The position numbers and the translations under genes are program-made. Source: Phymatolithon calcareum (Eukaryota; Rhodophyta; Florideophyceae; Hapalidiales). Taken from it: a stretch of DNA of 64,000 nucleotides. The DNA lies in contig OZ345364.1 in NCBI GenBank assembly GCA_977006965.1, forward strand, positions 1,674,001 through 1,738,000. Reading direction: 5' to 3'. Shown here in pieces: positions 52,101-62,530 of the stretch (the first letter of the stretch is position 1; each line of letters starts with the position of its first letter). The notes beneath the pieces are model-generated. The model saw nothing but the letters and a program-made list of their open reading frames with translations, made no database searches and was not told where the DNA came from.

Positions 52101-53368
52101 CGGTGGCAGTTCATGATCTCGAACTTTTCCAAATGGATGTCGTCACTGCATTCCTACATGGAGACTTGGACGAAGATATCTACATGGAGGTTCCCGCCGG
52201 ATTTCGCGATCCCAAGCGTCCTGACCTCGTGTGTAAGCTGTTGAAGGCACTCTACGGGATAAAACAAGCTCCCCGACAATGGCATGCTAAGATTGATGAT
52301 TTCTTAATCAATGAACTCGGATTTACAAGCAGTCCGAATGACCCGTGTCTTTATGTTCGGCACACATCCAAGAGCATTATGATCATTGCATTGTACGTCG
52401 ATGACTTGCTCATTGCTGGCAACGACAATGTTGCAATTGCTTGGATGAAGGGGGAGCTTAACCGGCGATTCGAGATGAAGTATCTTGGAAACGCAAGTGT
52501 ATTCCTCGGATTGGAGATCCGTCGGGATCGCGATCTCCGAACATTACACCTATCGCAGAAGTCGTACGCGGAAACCGTTTTGAAGCGGTTTAACTTGGAA
52601 AATTCGAAACCGGTACCAACGCCGATGGAACCGTACAAGAAAACCAGTACCGTGCATGAACTCGACATCACAGATTCTGTTTCATCTGAGGTTCCGTATC
52701 GACCTGCAATTGGAAGCGTCATGTATCTGATGGTTGGAAGTCGGCCGGATATCTCGGATGCTGTCGGAAAACTCTCCTCCTTTTGCGAGAATCCACTGCA
52801 AATCCATTGGATGGCTGTTAAGCGTGTTTTACGGTACATTGCCGGAACTCGTGATCATGGGATTCTATTCGGCAAAGACAGAAGTTTGACTCCAGTAGGG
52901 TATAGCGACTCCGACTGGGCAGGCTGTCAAGAAACTCGCAAGTCAACAAGTGGATACGTCTTCATGCTTGCAGGGGGAGCAATTAGCTGGCGATCCAAGA
53001 AGCAAACCATTGTCGCGACATCGTCATGTGAGGCTGAATACATTGCTGCATGTGCCGCCGCAAAAGAAGCAGTCTGGCTTTCGCGATTGATTTCCGACAT
53101 ACTTGGTTTCAACAAACCATCTCGCATGCTCATCTTCTCGGACAACCAAGGGGCTATATCATCCACTCAGAACGAGGCAATTACCCGACGAAACAAACAT
53201 ATTGATATTCAATATCACTATGTTCGCGAAGCTGTGGCAACCGAGAAAGTGGAATTCAAGTACTGTCCGACGGAGTTCATGGTCGCTGACGCACTTACGA
53301 AACCCCTAAGTCGAATTAAGGTATCCGAGTTCGCGAAAAAGATGGGATTGCATCCTGCACGTTCGTAA
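49199..53368 (+). CDS. Copia-A2 gag-pol polyprotein, complete (1389 aa)
   Basis: Its translation is identical to Copia-A1 over the full length, so zinc knuckle (C220), protease (D298), integrase triad (D494, D571, E607), YVDD (1066-1069) and RNase H motifs are all kept. It exists because the whole region was duplicated, not by a separate insertion: flanks on both sides match copy 1. As in A1, its 5' LTR is the truncated form fused to a Copia-B LTR. Confidence 0.95.
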   Translation: MDNSQGTLKVEKLTETNFHAWKQKIQLVLSFRELDEYIEVSPPARDTDEFKVWRRHDNKAKAIIGLSLSDAHLEHVRGVETAKEMWQAILNIFERHTLLNKLAARRKFYTATMLEGEKILPYTNRIRQLASTLKSMGVDIDDKEMAMAVLNGLPDRYDSLISALDALGNEDETFSLEFVKSRLLQEEQRMTMRLEASTEKSESTALVSATQHGSYAYDHCDHCNRAGHPSLRCWVKFPHLAPPGYKPPGRKGKKDKPTALIAGETESIRVMSDSDYVCLMAKVRNSNIPEKSTSWIIDSGSTSHMTFDRSIFVSYTEMRSTVEMGTRATATIAGKGDAIVTLSINGKQSQCMLQNVLHIPDFGYSLLSVSKLDVYGHGILFKSKRCYIKAHDEIIAQGTLRKDLYILDRPENKPMSKETSLVSLQLWHERLAHVNSTGISGMARHGVVKGLHIDPGSSAHNVCKGCIAGKAHRAPIPKSSSSRLDAILDLVHSDVLGPIDIPSLGGSRYFITFIDDHSKWTTVFTMRKKSESFECFQKFQKYAETHTGRKLKHLNAHQFSPAPKVKAIRTDNGGEYLSNEFKSYLSEHGIHHQLTVAYTPQQNGVAERMNRTLLNLVRSMLHHKGIEKKFWAEAMSTAVYVRNRVTSRGLPSNTTPHHIWMGAAQNLEHLRVFGAKCWYVIPKKKVKKLDFRTREAIMMGYSFASKGYKLWDPNACKVIVSRDVIFDESACETENPKTNIPISFPNAGFDQSFHDAFETEEATEIPPAIIKVEQKRNYANIREVAVKAEDVAVEGTVDEPKDNGHGQDSGCKEESISTSNADAPPELVAKPILRRSTRVSKPPSDFWNTGPHTAMLVLESANFATETSLSSQEVPQTFRSATSKDNIDYWSPAIEKEHSSLMRNKTWTLVPRESGMNVLPCKYVFKVKDTGPKARIVAKGFRQVHGVDYGETYAPVVKFTSLRILLATVAVHDLELFQMDVVTAFLHGDLDEDIYMEVPAGFRDPKRPDLVCKLLKALYGIKQAPRQWHAKIDDFLINELGFTSSPNDPCLYVRHTSKSIMIIALYVDDLLIAGNDNVAIAWMKGELNRRFEMKYLGNASVFLGLEIRRDRDLRTLHLSQKSYAETVLKRFNLENSKPVPTPMEPYKKTSTVHELDITDSVSSEVPYRPAIGSVMYLMVGSRPDISDAVGKLSSFCENPLQIHWMAVKRVLRYIAGTRDHGILFGKDRSLTPVGYSDSDWAGCQETRKSTSGYVFMLAGGAISWRSKKQTIVATSSCEAEYIAACAAAKEAVWLSRLISDILGFNKPSRMLIFSDNQGAISSTQNEAITRRNKHIDIQYHYVREAVATEKVEFKYCPTEFMVADALTKPLSRIKVSEFAKKMGLHPARS

Positions 53369-53389
53369 GCTTCTTCGATCGAGGGGGAG

Positions 53390-53844
53390 TGTTGGAAATG
53401 CGACTGCTTGGATCTCTTGTCGCAGTACACATTATCCTATATCATAAGTCACTAACCATTTCTCATATGTTATGATAGAATCAATCCATGTTTTTTTCAT
53501 ATTTACTGACAATGTAGCAGTTCAATCAATTTCTTGATTGATCTTGTCATTGTCAGTAATTCAATCATTTTGTTGATTGAATCAATCACAGTCGACATTT
53601 CAATCTTTTAGTTGATTGATTCAATCACAGTTAGTAGTGCAATGAGCATCAGAAGTCTTATCATACCTCAATCTGAGGCCTATATAAGACCCGGATCTGA
53701 TGCCCCGACTCAATAAACCAAGGAACATCTCACAACCAACCCAACCATCTCAACCATCTCAACCATCTCAACCATCTCAACCACCTCAACCATCTCAACC
53801 ACCTCAACAATCTCAACCATCAACAACCAAACCTCCATCCAACA
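53390..53844 (+). repeat. Copia-A 3' LTR (A2)
   Basis: Copy 2 of 25,771-26,225; no difference noted. Confidence 0.92.
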
Positions 53845-54834
53845 CAATATGTGATGGGGAGTCGTGTTCGAAGGAAGTCCTCGTGACGAAACTCGATTGC
53901 GCACATACACAGCAGAAGCAAGTGCTTCAGCCCAGAACCTCTTCTCGAAGCCTCTGTGATGAAGCATCGAGCGCACCAAGTTGAGAAGTGTGCAGTCCAT
54001 GCGCTCAGCCACCCCATTCTGTTGTGGGGTATATGCTACTGTGAGTTGCTGATGTATACCGTGTAGTGCCAAATATGTCTTGAACTCGTTGGAAAGGTAC
54101 TCGCCTCCGTTATCGGTCCTAATAGCCTTGAGCTTTGGTGCAGTCGAGAAGTCCTGAACGTTCAAATGCTTAAGCCTTCTCCCAGTATGGGTTTCAGCAT
54201 ACTTGTGGAACTTTCGAAAACACTCAAAGCTCTCCGACTTCCGTCGCATGGTGTATACCGTGGTCAGTTTGGAGTGATCATTGATGAATGTGATGAAGTA
54301 TCGAGAGCCTCCAAGTGACGGAATGTCGATAGGACCTAAGACGTCAGAATGTACGAGGTTGAGGACAGCTTCCGAACGAGTACTACTAGACTTTGGGATA
54401 GGAGCGCGATGACCTTTGCCGGCAAGACAACCTTTGCATGGATGTTTTGAGATTGGATTGGGATCTAGGTTCACACCTTTGACCACCCCATGACGTACCA
54501 TATCAGAGATACCAGAGGGATAGACATGAGCGAGACGTTCATGCCAAAGCTGGAGGCTAGCAAGACAAGAAACTTCGGTAACTTTATTGCCATCTGCAAG
54601 ATCGAGTGAGTAGAGACTCTTGCGAAGTGTTCCTGTAGCAACCGTGTCATCATGAGCTTTAACATAGCAACGACTGTGCTTGAACGTAATCCCATATCCA
54701 TACTCATCTATTTTGGATACCGATAGTAAAGAGTATCCAAAGTTCGGTATGTGCATAACATCCCTGAGTTTGCATTTGGACGGCTTCCCATTCACATTTA
54801 TCGTAATAACGGCATAACCATTTCCAGCGATTTT
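53845..54834 (-). pseudogene. Copia-C fragment, copy 2
   Basis: Copy 2 of 26,226-27,215. One visible coding change, NGDAV to NGYAV (54,816). It is otherwise the same truncated GAG-pre-integrase/integrase piece. Confidence 0.88.
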
Positions 54835-55020
54835 TGTTGGAAGTGTGATTGCTTGGAGCTCCAGTCGGAAAAACACTTCAATATCAAGGTATGATCTCGG
54901 TACACGTTTACACGTGTCAAGTCGAAAGTCAAAGTGTCTCAGAAGTTTGAATCAAGAAGATTGGCAGTGACACGTGTCAAAGTACGAAAAGAGTATGATC
55001 ATCATACTTCCCTCACTCAG
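54835..55020 (+). repeat. Copia-B LTR fragment, copy 2
   Basis: Copy 2 of 27,216-27,401, with the same abrupt end. Confidence 0.85.
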
Positions 55021-57036
55021 GTGTAAGAACGCATCGAAACCTACGGTACTGTAATGACTGTAATGCTATCTGTAAGGGTTTTCTGTAAATGCAAGCAGCA
55101 ATGACAAGGGAGCTAGTCTTATAGGAAATGCAGAGTGTTGGACGCCACAAATAGAGAAGAAAGACACTCCTTGTCACAAATTCAAAACAATTACGAAAAA
55201 GGTCCGAATTGCCTGTAGTTGCATAGTAAAAAACCTCTTAAAAAACTTGTTATCAACTTTATGTGTATTTATTATCGACCACTGATTTCCTTCCATAGAC
55301 ACTGACTGTAATTCTTCAACTGCAGGTCATGTCAAAGATTTCGTTTGTCGAGAATGGCGGTGTGCATTTGATTGCTTCATGATTGTTGCCCTATGTGAGC
55401 AGTACAGGATGCATATTACTTGTTCCCTGGGCTGTTCGGGGAACATCATGGACTTAAGAGCGAACAGTTCATACTATGTGTATTACACGTTTCATAAAAG
55501 TTCTGTGCTCCTCTGCGAACATATCATGCTATGAGAATACATGTTGACTGTACTGCTTCCCAGTGCCCTCGTCTCTTGTTCGAATTCTGTGTGATATTGT
55601 GGCTAACTGTTACGTGAACTGTTCAAGATACCCCATGATATGATTTCGTGAACGGTTCACACAGAATTCGCACAAGAGACGAGGGCACTGGGAAGCAGTA
55701 CAGTCAACATGTATTCTCTTAGCATGATATGTTCGCAGAGGAGCACAGAACTTTTATGAAACGTGTAATACACATAGTATGAACTGTTCGCTCTTAAGTC
55801 CATGATGTTCCCCGAACAGCTCAGGGAACAAGTAATACGCATCTTGGACTGCTCACATAGGGAAGCAATCATGAAGCAATCAAATGCACTCCGAGAATAA
55901 ATGTTGACTGTATTGATCCCCAGAGCCCTTGTCTCTTGTGCGAAATATGTGTGATATTGGGGCTATCTGTTACATGAACTGTTCAAGGTACCCCTTGAAA
56001 TGATTTCGTGAACTGTTCATGGCACACCAGATACTTATTGTATGATCAGTTTGTGCTTCTTAACGACATGTTGAGCAAACAGCGAGCCAAAATCGTCTTT
56101 CTTGTTCCATGCGCACAGCACAGAGATGCTGCTGGAGAGGTTCGTTTTACGAAGGCTTCTAGACAGAGATTGCTAGGAACTCTATATTCATGATATGTTT
56201 TTGGACTGTTTGCGCTATCCCAAGCCTGTTTCCTGAAAGGTTTGTGATATATATGATAGTCTACGTTCTGAATTCTGACCAGCTAGTTGTATGCGCATGA
56301 ATTAATACTTGAATTATTGCCATTAACATCTGATCCATCACATTTGAGAGCTCAAATGCTGGTCAGAAACAGTTGTTTTATGATATCTCCCAAAGTTAAG
56401 CACTTGTCTATATCTTACGGTCTGACATGCACCAATACTAAGTTTGTGTCACGTAGTACAATTCTGAAGAGTTTGACAAAATTAAAAAATTATTGTTTTT
56501 CTCCAGTGTGACGAGGCACGGGTGCTCCTATTTTGAAACATTTTAGGAGAGGAGCAGGGGCGGTCAGATTTCAGCTAATGATGGAGTGACTCTTTTCAGA
56601 GATTCATTGCAATGAACGTTCTGAATTCCTTGAGAAAGACTCGGTTTCTTGAGGACGAAATTCACTCCCAAGAAACTGAGACGAAGAGGGGGAGGTGGCT
56701 CAGACAGAGGCGACTATAAGCTGACAAATTTATCATGATGGGAAATGGGCTGTCATACTACTTATCATATCTCCCTAGTCGACGGAGTCTGTGAAAGAGG
56801 GAGAAAACCGCAACCGGAACATGCTAGAGAACTTCAGTTGCGCCTCTGCTGAAGAGTTCCGCCATTTTCGAAGAGTGGCAAATGCAAAATTGACAAGGTT
56901 TGTGTTTTCTCCTAAGGTTGGTTTGATCGCTTTTCAACTACCGTCCCGTCACTCGCGATAATTTTGTTTCGCATATGGGTTATATTCCGGAAGGAAGGAA
57001 TCATGATCAACAGTAGATTTCCTCCGGAAATCTGTT
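55021..57036. other. Non-coding island, copy 2
   Basis: Copy 2 of 27,402-29,417, including GAACNGTTC words and the direct repeat at about 55,889-56,029. No gene supported. Confidence 0.6.
55364..55887. repeat. Inverted repeat with 231-bp arms, copy 2
   Basis: Arms 55,364-55,594 and 55,657-55,887, with the same mismatches between arms as copy 1. The arms therefore diverged before the segmental duplication. Confidence 0.85.
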
Positions 57037-57041
57037 GTGTG

Positions 57042-57485
57042 TGTTGTTGGAGGTTAGGGATAAGATTAGGAGATTGGAAAAGTTTGGATGGTGAAGATTG
57101 GTGAAGGAGAAGTGGAGTTAGGTGAGAATGAGTTCCTTGGTTTATTCACTTGGCGGACCTCAGGTCAAGACTATATAGACCAGAGAACACAACCAGACTT
57201 GATCAAAACCCTAACTGACGACGGAGACAAACTAACCCTAAACAAATTTGTCATACTATCATATGACACGTGTAACATGAAAAAATCAAGAATCATCTAC
57301 TGAGTGAGGAGAGTATGATTATCATACTCTTATCATACTTTGACACGTGTCACTGCCAATCTTCTTGATTCAAAGTTCTGAGGCACTTTGACATTCGACA
57401 TGACACGTGTACACGTGTACCGAGATCATACCTTGATATTGAAGTGTGTTTGCGACTAGAGCTCCAAGCAATCACACTTCCAACA
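57042..57485 (-). repeat. Copia-B 3' LTR of composite, copy 2
   Basis: Copy 2 of 29,423-29,866, preceded by the same GTGTG (57,037-57,041). Confidence 0.92.
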
Positions 57486-57506
57486 CTCCCCCTTGATCGA
57501 GGCACA

Positions 57507-60500
57507 CTACGCCTTCCTCGCGCATATACCCATGTCATGTGCGAACTTGGCCGTCTTGACACGATCGAGTGGCTTGGTGAGTGCATCCGCAATCATCAAC
57601 TCAGTACTACAATACTTGATTGATATCTTGCCCGTGGCAACCACATCACGAACATAGTGATATTGGATGTCTATGTGCTTGTTCCTCTGAGTGATAGCCG
57701 CGTTTCGCCCGGTCGCGATCGCACTTTGACTGTCAGTGTACAGAGTCATGGCGGATGGCTTCTCGAGACCTTGAACATCGGCAATGAGTCTTGACAACCA
57801 GACAGATTCCTTGGCGGCGGCACACGAAGCGATGTATTCCGCTTCGCATGTTGAAGTGGCGACGATGGTTTGCTTCTTTGAGCGCCAGCTTATGGCTCCC
57901 CCTGCAAGAAGGAACACATAGCCACTCGTGGACCGTCTTGTCTCAACACATCCCGCCCAATCCGCATACGTGTAACCGATTGGAACCAAACTCCCACTTC
58001 CACCGAACAAAATTCCGTGATCTCGAGTACCCGCAATGTATCGCAGAACACGCTTCACGCCCATCCAGTGACGTTTCAGAGGCTTTTCGCAGAACGAAGA
58101 CAGCTTTCCGACCGAGTCCGAGATGTCTGGGCGTGTACCAACCATCAAGTACATGAGACTTCCGATGGCTGGACGGTATGGAACTTGTTCATCGACGAGC
58201 TGGGTGATGTCGACTTCTTCGGTTCCGGTGTTCTTGTTGCTTGACTCCATAGGGGTTGGTGCTGGTTTCGAGTTCTCCATCCCGAAACGTTCCAACACGG
58301 ACTGAGCGTAGACCGACTGCGAGAGGTGAAGAGTTCGAAGTGTGCGATCTCGGCGAATTTCAAGTCCAAGACAAACACTAGCTTCTCCAAGGTCCTTCAT
58401 CTCGAATCGCTTGTTCAGCTCCCCCTTGATCCACGAAATAGCAGAAGTATCGTTTCCGGCAATCAGCAAGTCATCCACATATAGCGCGATGATCATAATG
58501 CTGCTTGACTTATGCCGGACATAAAGACAAGGATCATTGGGACTACTTGAGAAGCCGAGCTCGTCGATGAGGAACTTGTCGATTTTGGCATGCCACTGTC
58601 GCGGTGCTTGCTTCAGGCCGTATAGTGCCTTCAAGAGCTTGCAAACAAGGTCAGGACGCTTGGGATCACGAAATCCAGACGGAACCTCCATGTAGATGTC
58701 TTCGTCAAGGTCACCATGCAAGAAAGCCGTAACAACATCCATTTGGTATAGTTCCAAATCATGGACAGCAACGGTTGCAAGCAGGATACGAATCGAGGTG
58801 AACTTTACGACTGGGGCATACGTTTCACCGTAGTCCACCCCATGCACCTGTCGGAACCCTTTCGCAACAATGCGAACTTTAGGGCCTGTATCCTTGACCT
58901 TGAAGACATACTTGCACGGTAGAACGTTCATGCCAGGCTTGCGAGTGACCAACTTCCAAGTGTTGTTGCGGGTTAGTGACGAGTGTTCATTCTCAATGCC
59001 CGGAGACCAGAAGTCGACATTTTTAATTGAAGTCGCTTCCTTGAAGGTCTGAGGCACTTGATGAGAAGACAAACCGGTTTCAGATGCAAGGTTGACGGAC
59101 TCGAAGGCAAGCATAGCAGTATGCGAGGGAGCGTTCCAGAAGTCAGTGGGTGGTTTTGAGACCCGAGCTGACCTACGCAGAATGGGTTTGGCGATCATCG
59201 GAGATGTTTCGTCAGAACCAGATGGAGATATAGGTTGTTCTCCACCATCTGCTTGCTCACCTTCGTCAATGTCCTTCTCGATGCTCTTATCATCTACATC
59301 CAAAATGACCTTACCTTCAACCGTATCATCACTCAGTTTGATCTGAGGAGTTTCAAGTGATACATTGGTTTCGGTCTCATCGAATCCGAATTCCGATTCA
59401 TTGAACGTCACGTCCCTTGACACAATCACTTTCCGCAAGTCCGCATCCCACAGCTTATACCCTTTTGATGCCAACGAGTATCCCAGCATAACCGCCTCAC
59501 GAGTACGACTGTCGAGTTTCTTCACTTTCTTCTTCGGAATCACGTACCAACACTTGGCGCCAAATACGCGCAAGTGTCCCAAATCTGGAGGGGCACCCAT
59601 CCATATGTGATGGGGGGTCGTGTTCGAAGGAAGTCCTCGTGACGTAACTCGGTTGCGCACATACACAGCAGTTGCCAACGCTTCAGCCCAAAATTTCTTC
59701 TCGATGCCCCTGTGATGGAGCATCGAGCGCACTAAGTTGAGAAGTGTGCGGTTCATGCGTTCAGCCACCCCATTTTGCTGTGGGGTGTAAGCGACTGTGA
59801 GCTGTTGATGGATGCCGTGTTCCGCAAGATATGCCTTGAACTCGTTTGAAAGGTACTCGCCTCCATTGTCTGTCCTAATTGCTTTGAGCTTTGGTGCTTT
59901 CGAGAAGTCCTGTATGTTCAAGTGCTTAAGCTTTCTACCTGTATGGGTTTCAGCGTACTTGTGAAACTTCCGAAAACACTCAAAGCTCTCCGATTTCTTT
60001 CGCATGGTGAATACCGTGGTCCACTTGGAGTGATCATCGATGAATGTGATGAAGTACTGTGATCCTCCAAGGGACGGAATGTCGATAGGACCAAGAACGT
60101 CTGAATGTACGAGATCGAGAACAGCGGTGGAGCGAGAACTTCTGGACTTTGGAATTGGAGCACGATGACCTTTGCCGGCAAGACAACCATTACATGGATG
60201 TGCGGACTGTGAGTTGGGAGCAATCTTTACACCTTTCACCACCCCATGGTTTACCATTCCGGTAATTCCAGTGTGGTCAACATGCGCAAGTCGTTCATGC
60301 CAGAGCTGTAAGCTCGCGAAACAGGAAACTTCGTTAAGTTTAATTCCATCTGCAAGGTCTAGAGAGTAGAGACTTTTGCGTAGAGTACCTGTTGCGATCG
60401 TGTCATTATGAGCTTTAACATAGCAACGGCTGTTCTTGAACGTTATACCATATCCGTACTCATCCATTTTTGAGACAGACAATAGAGAGTATCCAAAGTC

Positions 60501-61574
60501 GGGTATGTGCATAACGTCCTTGAGCTTTCGTTTTAACGATTTGCCGTTAACGTTAAGCGTAATGATGACATCACCTTTTCCAGCGATTGTGGCCTGTGCT
60601 TTGGTTCCCATTTCGACGGTTGAAGACATTTTTGTGTATGAGCAGAAGATTGAACGATCGAACGTCATATGCGATGTACTACCAGAGTCAATAATCCATG
60701 ACTTTGACTTCTCGGAAATATCAGAATCGCGCACCTTGACCATCAGGCATACAAAGTCGGAATCGGACATAACTCGAACATGTTCAGATTCATCGGTCAG
60801 GAATGCAGCTGGTTTCGTTTGCTTTCCATTCCGATTTTTGTATCCTTCAGGAGCAAGGTGTGGAAACTTGGTCCAACATTTCACACTTCTATGTCCAGAT
60901 CGATGACAATGTTCACAGTAGTCACGAATTCGTTCTCCATCGCGTCTGGCAGTGAAAAGTGCAGCAGTCTCAGCTTTGACGGTTGATGCTTCGACACGCA
61001 TTGACATGCGTTGTTCTTCCTGGAGTAGTCGACTCTTCACAAATTCAAGTGAGAATGATTCGTCTTCATTGCCGAGAGCATCAAGTGCACTTATCAAGCT
61101 GTCGTAGCGTTCAGGAAGTCCGTTCAATACAGCCATGGCCATTTCTTTATCGTCAATATCGACACCCATTGACTTGAGGGTGGATGCGAGTTGGCGAATG
61201 CGGTTCGTATAGGGCAGTATTTTCTCGTCCTCGAGCATAGTGGCAGTGTAGAACTTGCGTCTAGCGGCCAGTTTGTTCAAAAGAGTGTGTCGTTCGAAGA
61301 TATTGAGAATCGACGTCCACATCTCTTTGGCCGTTTCGACATCCTGCACATGCTCGAGATGTTCGTCTGAAAGCGAGAGACCGATAATAGCCTTTGCTTT
61401 ATTGTCATTACGACGCCAGAGCTTGAAATCTTCGGAATCTCGTGCCGGTGGATCGTCCTCTATGAACTCGTCGAGTTCGCGGAATGATAGTACTAGCTGA
61501 ATTTTCTGTTTCCAAGCGTGGAAATTGGTCTCATTTAACTTTTCGACCTTCAGCGTTCCCTGGGAGTTGTCCAT
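57507..61574 (-). CDS. Copia-B3' gag-pol polyprotein, complete (1355 aa)
   Basis: Duplicate of Copia-B3 with all catalytic motifs and the same RNase H variant GYTYADWAGC and tail CARKA. It differs from B3 at several bases where it instead matches other elements: MSMRV in gag and CAATAGAGAG and CAAGCGTGG as in B1, but CCCAAAATTTCTTC as in B4. Such switching suggests gene conversion after the duplication. The start is the MDNSQGT ATG at 61,574. Confidence 0.94.
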   Translation of the reverse strand: MDNSQGTLKVEKLNETNFHAWKQKIQLVLSFRELDEFIEDDPPARDSEDFKLWRRNDNKAKAIIGLSLSDEHLEHVQDVETAKEMWTSILNIFERHTLLNKLAARRKFYTATMLEDEKILPYTNRIRQLASTLKSMGVDIDDKEMAMAVLNGLPERYDSLISALDALGNEDESFSLEFVKSRLLQEEQRMSMRVEASTVKAETAALFTARRDGERIRDYCEHCHRSGHRSVKCWTKFPHLAPEGYKNRNGKQTKPAAFLTDESEHVRVMSDSDFVCLMVKVRDSDISEKSKSWIIDSGSTSHMTFDRSIFCSYTKMSSTVEMGTKAQATIAGKGDVIITLNVNGKSLKRKLKDVMHIPDFGYSLLSVSKMDEYGYGITFKNSRCYVKAHNDTIATGTLRKSLYSLDLADGIKLNEVSCFASLQLWHERLAHVDHTGITGMVNHGVVKGVKIAPNSQSAHPCNGCLAGKGHRAPIPKSRSSRSTAVLDLVHSDVLGPIDIPSLGGSQYFITFIDDHSKWTTVFTMRKKSESFECFRKFHKYAETHTGRKLKHLNIQDFSKAPKLKAIRTDNGGEYLSNEFKAYLAEHGIHQQLTVAYTPQQNGVAERMNRTLLNLVRSMLHHRGIEKKFWAEALATAVYVRNRVTSRGLPSNTTPHHIWMGAPPDLGHLRVFGAKCWYVIPKKKVKKLDSRTREAVMLGYSLASKGYKLWDADLRKVIVSRDVTFNESEFGFDETETNVSLETPQIKLSDDTVEGKVILDVDDKSIEKDIDEGEQADGGEQPISPSGSDETSPMIAKPILRRSARVSKPPTDFWNAPSHTAMLAFESVNLASETGLSSHQVPQTFKEATSIKNVDFWSPGIENEHSSLTRNNTWKLVTRKPGMNVLPCKYVFKVKDTGPKVRIVAKGFRQVHGVDYGETYAPVVKFTSIRILLATVAVHDLELYQMDVVTAFLHGDLDEDIYMEVPSGFRDPKRPDLVCKLLKALYGLKQAPRQWHAKIDKFLIDELGFSSSPNDPCLYVRHKSSSIMIIALYVDDLLIAGNDTSAISWIKGELNKRFEMKDLGEASVCLGLEIRRDRTLRTLHLSQSVYAQSVLERFGMENSKPAPTPMESSNKNTGTEEVDITQLVDEQVPYRPAIGSLMYLMVGTRPDISDSVGKLSSFCEKPLKRHWMGVKRVLRYIAGTRDHGILFGGSGSLVPIGYTYADWAGCVETRRSTSGYVFLLAGGAISWRSKKQTIVATSTCEAEYIASCAAAKESVWLSRLIADVQGLEKPSAMTLYTDSQSAIATGRNAAITQRNKHIDIQYHYVRDVVATGKISIKYCSTELMIADALTKPLDRVKTAKFAHDMGICARKA

Positions 61575-62084
61575 TTTTCGGAGTGGGTGTCTTCTATTCT
61601 TGTCGAAAATCCGTTTGGGGAGTCCACTGCGAGTCGACACAAGGTCAACTATCAAGGCAATCTATCCCTTATAAGAAATTCCTTCGAGTCGGAATGACCC
61701 GGACCTTGATCGGGGGATGGCTCGATGGCCGTTTACCTCTTGTGGCGTTTTGGTACACCTGAACCTGCAGTCGGCAACACGCACTGCAAGACGTTTTGTG
61801 GTATCCTGGAACGGGCCTAGTAAGAATCAAAGATTTTTAACAAGGATACGCAACAGGAAAACCCTTGTGGTGTTTTGGTACACTTGAACCTGCAGCCGGC
61901 AACGCGCACTGCAAGACGCTTAGTGATCCCCTGAAGCGGGCCGAGCAAGAATCAACGATTCTTGACAAGGATACGCAAGCAGAAAGATCAGTCAGAGACA
62001 GATCGGGGGCGAAGGAGAACCCCGGAGATGATGACGATGATGATGAAACGCGGTGGTTGAGGTGCGTTGACTGGGCCCATAACC
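61575..62084 (-). other. Copia-B3' 5' leader with primer-binding site
   Basis: Copy 2 of 33,956-34,465, with the primer site complement at 62,071-62,084 and two leader repeats. Confidence 0.8.
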
Positions 62085-62530
62085 TGTTGTTGGAGGTTAA
62101 GGATGAGATGAGGTGAAGGAAAAAGTTTAGTTGGAGTGAATTGGTTGCGTAGAAGATGAGTTGTGAGTGAATGAGTTCCTTGGTTTATTCACTTGGCGGA
62201 CCTCAGGTCAAGACTATATAGACCAGAGAACACAACCAGACTTGATCAAAACCCTAACTGACGACGGAGACACACTAACCCTAAACAAATTTGTCATACT
62301 ATCATATGACACGTGTAACAGGAAAAAAAATCAAGAATCATCTACTGAGTGAGGGGAGTATGATTATCATACTCTTATCATACTTTGACACGTGTCACTG
62401 CCAATCTTCTTGATTCAAAGTTCTGAGACACTTTGACATTCGACTTGACACGTGTACACGTGTACCGAGATCATACCTTGATATTGAAGTGTGTTTGCGA
62501 CTAGAGCTCCAAGCAATCACACTTCCAACA
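62085..62530 (-). repeat. Internal Copia-B LTR of composite, copy 2
   Basis: Copy 2 of 34,466-34,911; array-type U5. Confidence 0.92.
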
